From JACKHO01 sp041398745 (GTDB lineage: Bacteria; Planctomycetota; Planctomycetia; Planctomycetales; Planctomycetaceae), in the NCBI GenBank assembly GCA_041398745.1, contig JAWKUB010000002.1, positions 992,001 through 1,056,000 on the forward strand: a DNA stretch of 64,000 nucleotides, written 5' to 3'. The notes below the pieces were generated by a model. It was not told the origin of the DNA, ran no database searches, and was given only the letters and a program-made list of their open reading frames with translations. The position numbers and the translations under genes were made by a program. This document shows, in pieces, positions 36,577-44,506 of this stretch (position 1 is its first letter; each line of letters begins with the position of its first letter).

Positions 36577-36605
36577 AAGGTACAGGGCATGTGATCCAAT
36601 GTCAA
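36577..36605 (-). promoter_or_regulatory. Candidate sigma-70 promoter of the collar operon
   Basis: Perfect -35 TTGACA (36605-36600 read on the minus strand), 17-base spacer, then TACCTT (36582-36577) as a weak -10. It would start transcription about 30 bases before the first operon ATG at 36540. Confidence 0.45.
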
Positions 36606-36791
36606 CCGCAGAAACGCGTCTCAGTGCCCGTTGCGGTTCACTGCTTCCAGCGGCCAGAAAATGCGTGGATTGATTGCCCCAAGAAGTAAGCGTTCACCCA
36701 CGAGGCGCAGCAAGCCTTTGGTGTGAAACGTAACGACAACTTCCTCAAACAGCGAGGAGAAAGTGAAAGCCAAGAGGAGGAGCCCGAAAAG

Positions 36792-36862
36792 TTACCCCAC
36801 AAGGATTCGAACCTCGACTAACAGGACCAAAACCTGGTGTGCTACCGTTACACTATGGGGTA
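36792..36862 (-). tRNA. trnQ: tRNA-Gln (TTG anticodon)
   Basis: 71 bases that fold as a full cloverleaf on the minus strand. Acceptor stem TACCCCA/TGGGGTA, D-arm GTGT/GCAC, anticodon arm with loop TTTTGGT (anticodon TTG at 36828-36830), T-arm CGAGG/CCTTG around TTCGAAT. Discriminator base A; the CCA end is not encoded. One mismatch is at the top of the anticodon stem. Confidence 0.92.
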
Positions 36863-36866
36863 TCCA

Positions 36867-36886
36867 CAGACGCCGGTTGGCGTCTG
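36867..36886. repeat. Perfect inverted repeat just 5' of tRNA-Gln
   Basis: CAGACGCC (36867-36874) and GGCGTCTG (36879-36886) with a 4-base loop, ending four bases upstream of the tRNA 5' end. On the precursor transcript it would form a leader hairpin. Confidence 0.6.
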
Positions 36887-36895
36887 AGCGGGGGG

Positions 36896-36925
36896 AGTCT
36901 ATCGGGTCGACACGGAACAACGCAA
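36896..36925 (-). promoter_or_regulatory. Candidate tRNA-Gln promoter
   Basis: TTGCGT (36925-36920 on the minus strand), 18-base spacer, TAGACT (36901-36896). It is followed by a C-rich stretch, as seen at stringently controlled stable-RNA promoters. The match is weak but the spacing and position are right. Confidence 0.4.
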
Positions 36926-37198
36926 CCAAATTTCCGCCAAAAAATACGCTGAGCGTTCTCTCGGGAAACGCTCCATTTCTTACTTCGCCGAACAGAGTTT
37001 CCTTGCGATTGGTCCGATGGCCGACCAAGATGAAGCATTCAACCTGCGTCAATTGAACATCACCGCGATTTGCTTGGGCTGGCACTGTTCGTTTGCGACG
37101 ACCGCCGAACTCCGGCCACGCCCTTAAACTCGATTCTCGCTCCGCCGTTAAACGCGTGCGATCGCTCCTTCTGAACATACCTCAGACTACCTCGCGAC
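36926..37198. other. Upstream region of the kinase gene
   Basis: No gene seen. It lies between the divergent tRNA-Gln and the kinase gene. No -35/-10 pair could be named for the kinase; the frames on both strands are short and lack support. Confidence 0.35.
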
Positions 37199-40100
37199 AT
37201 GGCGAATTACTGTCCTTACTGCTCTCAGTTGCTACCGGACGACACCAATAGTGCCAACCAAAAGTGTCCCAGCTGCGGTCGGTCACTCGACGATTCTGGA
37301 GCCACATTTGCATTTGATCCCGAGCAACCCGGCGACGAAGCAAACTCCGAGGCGACGCAAACCATTTCCATGTCCGAGGAAATCCCAGTCGATCCTTCGG
37401 CGACGGTCGCATTGCCCAATACCATCCAACCCTCGGACTCCGGTCAGGATGAATCCCAGGCCACCGTTGCCCTCCCCGAGTCGTTAGATCCTGCAGCAAC
37501 CATCGGGCTCGACGAGAACACAGCCTCTAATGCCCCTGACGCGACACTCATTATCGACCATGAACAACCAGCACCCGAGGCGAATCAGGGAGACGCAACC
37601 TATGCCATGCCTTCGCTGTCCGCCGACGCAAGTGGCAGCCTCGACGTCAATATTTCCGATGATCAGTTGGCGGCTGTTGGAACGAACGAAGCTCCTTCCG
37701 CTGCGAACTTCGATTTTGATGAAACAGTCGAGGGTTCTGCAATTGATCCTGGGCTGGCACGCACGGTAACGGAAGACCTCGATGGCTCGAAGGAAAACTC
37801 CAATCCCTTGCAGACAATTAAGTCGCGTGGCGACCAGTCCGGAGTTCTCGCTTCCTCTGATGGAGACATGCTGGACACCGTGCCATTTCGGGCGTTGGGG
37901 CAACGATCGAAGTCACGTACCGATTTACAGTCTCCGGAATACGAACTCATCAAAGTCCTGGGCGAGGGCGGTATGGGGGTTGTCTGGTCAGCGCGTCAGG
38001 CGTCGGTGGATCGTCACGTCGCCATCAAGATGATTAAGGGGCCGCACGCCAGCAAAGCGACCCAGCGGAAGAAGTTTCTTTCCGAGGCGGTGGTCACGGG
38101 GGACCTGGACCATCCCAATATTGTTCCCATTTACGATGTCGGCCGCGACGCACAGGGCACCTTGTTCTACTCAATGAAACAGGTGCAGGGAACCCCCTGG
38201 CAGAAAGTGATTCGGGAAAAATCGGAGTCGGAAAACATCGACATTCTGCTCCGCGTTGCCGACGCCATGGCCTTTGCGCATTCGCGAGGTATTGTGCACC
38301 GCGACCTGAAGCCCGAGAACATTATGCTCGGCGAGTTCGGCGAAGTACTCGTCATGGACTGGGGGCTCGCGCTGGCAACGGGCGATTTGGAGAAAGCACG
38401 CCGACTGCGTCAGTCGACATCAATGGGTGGCACGCCAGCCTATATGGCACCGGAAATGGCAACTGGGCCCATTGACAACATTACTGGCCGGAGTGATGTC
38501 TATTTGCTGGGGGCCATTCTTTGGGAAATTGTCACTGGGCGTCCTCCGCATCCCGGGAAGGGAGTGCAGGAGTGCCTGCTCGCAGCCGTCCGCAACGACA
38601 TTACTCCCACGGAACGGCAGGGAGAAATTGTGGACATTGCGTACAAAGCAATGGCCAAGAACCCCAAGGAGCGTTTTGCCGCGGTCCGTGATTTTCAAAC
38701 GGCCATTCGCGGGTACCTGTCGCACACCGAAAGCATTGCGATGGTGGCGCGTGCCGAGAGTGACCTCCAACAGGGCCGAAAGTCTTCGAACTATTCGGAC
38801 TATTCGAAGGCAGTGTTTGGATTTCAGGAGGCGCTGCTGCTCTGGAGTGGAAATCAGGCAGCAAAGGAAGGAATTCATCGGGCAAACCTTGCTTATGCAG
38901 AATGCGCGTTCGCCAAGGGTGACTACGACCTGGCCGCGTCTTTACTGAACGCTGACCGAGTTGATCATCAGGAACTCCGCCAGCAAATCACCTCTGCGCA
39001 GTCCGAACGGGACGCGCGTCAATCTCGCCTGGCATTTGCTCGCCGGGCAATGACGGCCCTCGTGGCACTTATCCTGGTCGTCGTGTCCGTGGCGTTCTTC
39101 TGGATTCGCGGCGAACGGAATGAAGCAATTCGGCAGAAGGGGATTGCCGAAAAGCAAACTGAACTTGCCATTCAGGCCGGTGCCGATTTGCGTGTCGCAC
39201 TCGATGAAACCGAACAAGCTCGAAGCGACGAAGAAGCACAACGCAAAATCGCGCAGACAAACGCAGAGAACGCCGAACGCCAACGAAGAATTGCCGTGGC
39301 AAATGCGGAGGAGGCTGAGCGACAACGACAGGCCGCTCTCGAACAAGAAAAGCTCGCCAAGAAAAATGCTGACGAAGCGGAGCGTCAACGCAAGGAAGCC
39401 GTCAAACAGGAAATGTTGGCACGCCAGAGTGCGGCGGAAGCTCTGAAGCAAAAAGGTCTCGCCGAAGCGAATGCCACCGAAGCAGCGAAACAGGAGAAGA
39501 TTGCCAAGGCGAACGCCCAGGAAGCGGTTCGACAGCAGAAAATTGCGGAGCTGAATGCCGATGAAGCGAAGAAGCAACAGCAGGCAGCAGAACGGGAAAG
39601 CGAGGCTCGACAGTATCAGGCATACATTGCTCGAATTGGCCTGGCATCGGCCAAGGTTGAGGAAAACGCATTTGACGTCGCCGAAGGAATTCTCGACGAA
39701 AGCCCCAAAGCCCTCCGCAATTGGGAGTGGGGGCGTCTTCGCCATTTGTGCAATCAGTCCTCGCAGAAAATTGAAGCGTCGGCACCTGTCGACGGAATTG
39801 CTGTTTCCCCCAATGGCAAACAATTTGTCATGGCGACTTGGGACGGAGTTGCCCAGATTGTTGATGTCGAGTCATTGGCAATTGTGCGACAACTCAAAAT
39901 TGATGGACTCTACGTCCATTCCGTCGACTGGCACCGTGACGTCATCGCCACCGGCGGTAGTGATGCGGAGGGCTATATCCGCCTCTGGAACGCCTCGACA
40001 GGAAATGAACTCTCGCATTTCACAGGTCACAAAGACGCAGTCGTCGATGTCACATTTTCACCTGATGGGCGGTGGCTGCTCACCACGTCGTACGATGGAA

Positions 40101-42622
40101 CGGCCCGACTGTGGGACATCAGCGAGCCACGACAGCCGACGGAAGCTCTCGCACTCGACGGGCACTCATGGTGGGTGTGGGAAGGTGCCTTCTCGCCTGG
40201 ATTTGATCCCTTCAACTCGGCATCCAAGTCGCAAATCGTCACCGCCAGTCAGGATGGAAAAGCCATTGTGTGGGATGTGGCGGCTTCATCACTGGCTGCC
40301 GAGAGGCAAGTCTCAACGACAGGCGATCGGGAATTGACGGCATCAATCGCCACGACTTTTTCTGGACATCAAGGCCCCGTCTACAGCGTCGCAGTGAACT
40401 CCGACAACATTGTCGCAACTGGCGGATACGATGGGCGAATTCTGCTCTGGAAGCCGGAAGACGTCCCGCCGGTCTCATTGGATGAGTTACTTAATCGTCA
40501 ACCACCAACTGTGAACTGGACGGAATGCCGCGGACATATTGGCCCGGTGCAAACTGTCGCATTCTCAAGCCGCGGTGATGTCTTGATCTCCGGGGGACGC
40601 GATAACGCGGTCATTGTCTGGGATACCAGCGAGGGACGATCACTGAAATCATTTCGCGGCCACTCCAGCGAAGTTCGATCAGTTCGATTTACGCCCGATG
40701 ACAGTCGCATTATTTCAGGTGGCAAAGATAAACTCGCCATCGTCTGGGGCATTGAAGACTATGAAGAAATTCGGTCGCTACATGGCCGGTCACTGGAAGG
40801 ACATGCTGACGCCATTCTCTCCGCAAGGTTCTCAGCAGATGGTTCCCAAGTCGTCACCGCCGGACGCGACCGCGTCGCCATTCTCTGGGATGTTAAGACA
40901 GGGACACAGCTTCGCGAGTTCAGCGAGGGGCATGAGTTTCTCGCTTCCCGTGCGGTGTTGTCTCCAAATCGACAAATCCTGTTCACCGCTGCCGCCGACA
41001 ACACGGTCCGTGTATGGGATGTTGCAACAGGAGGTCAGCGGCGCGTACTCAAAGGGACGGGACAATCTGCCGTGCTGGCAATTTCTCCTGACGGAAACTG
41101 GCTCGCGACCGGAAATGAAGAGTCAGGTGCGTGCATCTACCGGATACCAGAATTGCTCGATTTGAGTAATGAGTCTCTCGAACCGGCAGTGTGCATCACG
41201 GGACACAACGGGCCTGTGACGTCAGCGGCATTCGTCGCTGGAGAGAAGTTGCGAATGGCAACGTGCGACACACATGGACGCTGTGTTTTGACCGACATTG
41301 CAACTGGTGAAATCATCTGGAACGTCAAACACCATGCTGGTCGAGTGACGGATGTTGCCGTTCGGCCATCAGATTCGCAGTTGCTCACCGCCAGTCACGA
41401 TCACACGGTCGGCATTCTGAACCTCGAAACGGGTGAGGAAATCGCCACGCTGCCCGTGGAGGCGCCGGTTTCATCGCTTGCGATTTCGCCTGATGGTTCA
41501 CAGGCACTCACGACCAGTCCCATTCCACAGTCGATTGATCCCACCGGGTCACGGATTGCATTGTGGGATATCAATGAACGTAAGCCCCTGAACGTCGTTG
41601 ACTCGCGAGACTTCTCTGTTGCCCATGCGTCGTTCACCCCCAAGCCCGACACAATAGTTGTCACGTGCAGTGACAATACCGTGCGGCTGCTGAAACTCGG
41701 AGGGGATAGTTCTCCATTTCGTTTGCCGCTGCTCGAGTTCAGTAAGCTGCGATCAATTGTGTGGAACGCCAGCTTTACGAACGACGGACGTGAACTCATA
41801 ACGCTCGGCGGTAATGAGGCCCGCATCTGGGATGCTCAAACGCTTCGCGAGCAAATGCGGTTCAGCCCACACGGAGCTGTCTCGGCAGCTGCATTTTCGC
41901 CCGACGGCAATTTGCTGGTCACAGGAAGTTGGGACAACTCGGCCAAAATCTGGGACGTGACTAACGGAACGGCGCTGCGAAAGCTGGTCGATGGACATCG
42001 AGGATTCATTAACAGTGCCGAGTTTTCGCCAGATGGTCAGTCAATCCTCACCGCGGGTGATGACGGAATTGCAGTGCTGTGGGAAACGAGCACAGGAAAA
42101 GTGATTCGACGCTTTGAAGGACATCAGGATCGAGTACGTTCGGCCACGTTTAATACGGACGGCAGTAGAATTCTCACGACCTCTAACGACAAGACTGCGA
42201 TTATCTGGGATGTTGAAAAGGGAACTCAAATTCGAACGTTGAAAGGTCATTCCTGGTCCGTGTTGTGCGGAGAGTTCTCGGAAGACGGCCAACGCGTTGT
42301 CACGGGAAGCGAAGACAACTCGGCAATTCTCTGGAGTGCCGAGACCGGCGAACGCATCACGACCTTTACCGGACACATTTCGGCAGTGACGGGAGTCGGC
42401 TTCTCAAGGGATGCACACCGCGTATTCACCGCAAGCCAGGACACGACTGCCAAGCTGTGGGACACAATTCCTGGACACGAGGGTGTGGAAATCCTCACGC
42501 TGAAGAATCATTCCCGCGAACTGACCGATCTAGACGTCTCACCAGACGGACGAAACGTGCTGACCTCCAGCCGCGATGGGCGAGCCGTCCTGTGGCTCAC
42601 CAGCCCCTGGGACAGCGAATAA
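37199..42622 (+). CDS. Ser/Thr protein kinase with zinc ribbon, coiled coil and WD40 repeats
   Basis: 1807 residues. Order: zinc ribbon (C5, C8, C23, C26); a long acidic Thr-containing linker with repeats of ATVALP type (to about 240); Hanks-type kinase (about 247-515) with GEGGMGVV, Lys277, HRDLKPEN (Asp369) and MDWG (Asp387), where DWG replaces DFG; one membrane helix (about 614-637); a coiled coil of repeated NAxEAxRQ units (about 660-805); then at least ten WD40 repeats to the C-terminus. The kinase is cytoplasmic and the propellers likely face the outside. Such receptor-like kinases are typical of planctomycetes. Substrates and signal unknown. Confidence 0.92.
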   Translation: MANYCPYCSQLLPDDTNSANQKCPSCGRSLDDSGATFAFDPEQPGDEANSEATQTISMSEEIPVDPSATVALPNTIQPSDSGQDESQATVALPESLDPAATIGLDENTASNAPDATLIIDHEQPAPEANQGDATYAMPSLSADASGSLDVNISDDQLAAVGTNEAPSAANFDFDETVEGSAIDPGLARTVTEDLDGSKENSNPLQTIKSRGDQSGVLASSDGDMLDTVPFRALGQRSKSRTDLQSPEYELIKVLGEGGMGVVWSARQASVDRHVAIKMIKGPHASKATQRKKFLSEAVVTGDLDHPNIVPIYDVGRDAQGTLFYSMKQVQGTPWQKVIREKSESENIDILLRVADAMAFAHSRGIVHRDLKPENIMLGEFGEVLVMDWGLALATGDLEKARRLRQSTSMGGTPAYMAPEMATGPIDNITGRSDVYLLGAILWEIVTGRPPHPGKGVQECLLAAVRNDITPTERQGEIVDIAYKAMAKNPKERFAAVRDFQTAIRGYLSHTESIAMVARAESDLQQGRKSSNYSDYSKAVFGFQEALLLWSGNQAAKEGIHRANLAYAECAFAKGDYDLAASLLNADRVDHQELRQQITSAQSERDARQSRLAFARRAMTALVALILVVVSVAFFWIRGERNEAIRQKGIAEKQTELAIQAGADLRVALDETEQARSDEEAQRKIAQTNAENAERQRRIAVANAEEAERQRQAALEQEKLAKKNADEAERQRKEAVKQEMLARQSAAEALKQKGLAEANATEAAKQEKIAKANAQEAVRQQKIAELNADEAKKQQQAAERESEARQYQAYIARIGLASAKVEENAFDVAEGILDESPKALRNWEWGRLRHLCNQSSQKIEASAPVDGIAVSPNGKQFVMATWDGVAQIVDVESLAIVRQLKIDGLYVHSVDWHRDVIATGGSDAEGYIRLWNASTGNELSHFTGHKDAVVDVTFSPDGRWLLTTSYDGTARLWDISEPRQPTEALALDGHSWWVWEGAFSPGFDPFNSASKSQIVTASQDGKAIVWDVAASSLAAERQVSTTGDRELTASIATTFSGHQGPVYSVAVNSDNIVATGGYDGRILLWKPEDVPPVSLDELLNRQPPTVNWTECRGHIGPVQTVAFSSRGDVLISGGRDNAVIVWDTSEGRSLKSFRGHSSEVRSVRFTPDDSRIISGGKDKLAIVWGIEDYEEIRSLHGRSLEGHADAILSARFSADGSQVVTAGRDRVAILWDVKTGTQLREFSEGHEFLASRAVLSPNRQILFTAAADNTVRVWDVATGGQRRVLKGTGQSAVLAISPDGNWLATGNEESGACIYRIPELLDLSNESLEPAVCITGHNGPVTSAAFVAGEKLRMATCDTHGRCVLTDIATGEIIWNVKHHAGRVTDVAVRPSDSQLLTASHDHTVGILNLETGEEIATLPVEAPVSSLAISPDGSQALTTSPIPQSIDPTGSRIALWDINERKPLNVVDSRDFSVAHASFTPKPDTIVVTCSDNTVRLLKLGGDSSPFRLPLLEFSKLRSIVWNASFTNDGRELITLGGNEARIWDAQTLREQMRFSPHGAVSAAAFSPDGNLLVTGSWDNSAKIWDVTNGTALRKLVDGHRGFINSAEFSPDGQSILTAGDDGIAVLWETSTGKVIRRFEGHQDRVRSATFNTDGSRILTTSNDKTAIIWDVEKGTQIRTLKGHSWSVLCGEFSEDGQRVVTGSEDNSAILWSAETGERITTFTGHISAVTGVGFSRDAHRVFTASQDTTAKLWDTIPGHEGVEILTLKNHSRELTDLDVSPDGRNVLTSSRDGRAVLWLTSPWDSE

Positions 42623-42710
42623 GCAGCCATTGGTTTCGTGACCGCACGCAAATTTGTAGTCTTACCAACCACAAGTAAGTACCGCCGGTCCCCAATTGAG
42701 AGCCGAGTTC

Positions 42711-44306
42711 ATGTCGCATCGCAAGGTATTCACGCTTCTGGCAGTTTTGTTGGGATTGGCGCGCTGCGTCGCACCGGCTTTCTCCGCTGAAGACAAGTCA
42801 GATGATGCAAAGCCGAAGCGGCCGAACATTTTGTTCATCTACGCAGATGACCAATCCTACAAGACGCTGGGGTGCTATCCCGAATCGCCCGATTGGGTTC
42901 GCACTCCAAACATTGATGGCCTTGCACAAAAAGGCGTGCGGTTTCAAAGATGCTACCTCGGCGCATGGTGCATGCCGTCACGTGCCTCCATCCTGACGGG
43001 AAAACTGCAACACGGCGTCCAGACCATGCGAATGGAAGGAACCTACCCCGCCAGCACGTACGACCCCGAGCAATGCCCATTTATCCCGGCTCAGTTTCGC
43101 AAGCAGGGGTACCACACTGCTCAAATTGGAAAGTGGCACACTGGCATCGACACGGGCTACGGTCGCGATTGGGATTATCAAATGGTGTGGAATCGCCCCG
43201 GGCATCCCGAAAATGCGGCCCGCTACTTCTACAACCAAATCGTGACCAACAACGGAGTCGATCAAGAGATCGAAGGTTACTCAACCGACAACTACACCAA
43301 ATGGGCTGACGCCTACATTCGGGGTGAAAACCGTGATGAAACCAAGCCGTGGTATTTATGGCTCTGCTATGGTGCGATTCACGGACCCACGACTCCGGCA
43401 GATCGTCACATCGGAACGTTCCAGGGAAAATCAGGGAATGTGCCAGCTGACATTTTTGGTCCTCGGCCAGAAAAGCCAGCGTATCTGAATGACACTCAGG
43501 CTTGGGACCGTGGACCGAATGGTGTACCGGTCATGCGGAACAAAGTGCGCGCGGCCAGCAACTTCGACACCATCGACGCCGGGAAAACGTACGACGCGTG
43601 GGTGCAGCAGGTGAATGAATGCATGCTCGCTGTTGACGAAGGTGTGGGCACATTGTTGAAGACGCTGGAAGAGACTGGACAACTGGAGAACACGCTGGTC
43701 GTGTATGTGGCCGATCAGGGTTACGCGCTCGGCGAGCATGGATTCAATCAGAAGGTGGCTCCCTACGACGCCACTATTGCGTCGCCGCTCATCATCAGTT
43801 TTCCGCCGCGATTCCCGCAGGGGAAACTTTGTCCGCATCCCGTCAATGCTCCAGACCTGACCAGTTTTCTGTGCGACGTGGCCGAAGTCGATATTCCTTG
43901 GGAGACGCACGCTCGTGACATTTCAGCACTCGTTGCGGAGCCGGAGAAAACGGAATGGAAGTCGCCCATGCTGTTCGTGCATACCGCCCGCATTTACGGT
44001 TCGGACACCGACATCATCCCGACGAACCCGGAAGACCTTTCACCGACCAGCAACACTCCCTGGTATGTCATGCTGCGCGACGGAAAGTACAAGTATGTTC
44101 GCACGCTGGTACCCGGCGAAATGGAAGAAGTCTACGACCTCGACGCCGATCCCGAAGAACTTGTAAACCTCGCCCTGCGTGCAGAACACAAAGGACGGCT
44201 CCGTCAACTGCGGCAATTGGCCATTTCGGAACTGAAGCGAACGAAGGCCGGATTCATCGACAAAATGCCGCCGACACGCGACATGCTGGAAGCTGCAGCG
44301 AATTAG
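42711..44306 (+). CDS. Secreted type I sulfatase
   Basis: 531 residues from the ATG at 42711. A signal peptide (MSHRKVFTLLAVLLGLARCV) precedes RPNILFIYADDQSYKTLG with metal-binding Asp46-Asp47. The formylglycine motif is C87-M-P-S-R91, within AWCMPSRASILTG. Further family segments are IGKWHTGIDTGYGRDWDY and LVVYVADQGYALGEHGFNQK. The YKYVRTLVPGEMEEVYDLDADPEELVNL end is the usual sulfatase C-terminus. Likely cleaves sulfate esters from algal or other sulfated glycans in the periplasm; subfamily not assigned. It lies 88 bases after the kinase gene. Confidence 0.9.
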   Translation: MSHRKVFTLLAVLLGLARCVAPAFSAEDKSDDAKPKRPNILFIYADDQSYKTLGCYPESPDWVRTPNIDGLAQKGVRFQRCYLGAWCMPSRASILTGKLQHGVQTMRMEGTYPASTYDPEQCPFIPAQFRKQGYHTAQIGKWHTGIDTGYGRDWDYQMVWNRPGHPENAARYFYNQIVTNNGVDQEIEGYSTDNYTKWADAYIRGENRDETKPWYLWLCYGAIHGPTTPADRHIGTFQGKSGNVPADIFGPRPEKPAYLNDTQAWDRGPNGVPVMRNKVRAASNFDTIDAGKTYDAWVQQVNECMLAVDEGVGTLLKTLEETGQLENTLVVYVADQGYALGEHGFNQKVAPYDATIASPLIISFPPRFPQGKLCPHPVNAPDLTSFLCDVAEVDIPWETHARDISALVAEPEKTEWKSPMLFVHTARIYGSDTDIIPTNPEDLSPTSNTPWYVMLRDGKYKYVRTLVPGEMEEVYDLDADPEELVNLALRAEHKGRLRQLRQLAISELKRTKAGFIDKMPPTRDMLEAAAN

Positions 44307-44506
44307 CGACTTCCGTCTGCATCGGTCGTTCCCGTTGTACTGAATAGTCAGGCGGACCGAATTGTGATGCCTCGTTGATCGGCGTAATCGGAATTCTTTC
44401 TGGAGTTTTCCTAGTTTTCACGCATTTCTGAGGGGAAGCTACCGCCGAACATATTCTACGAGCGACATTTCTGGACAGGTGACATCAACAGTCGTCGGGT
44501 CCACAA

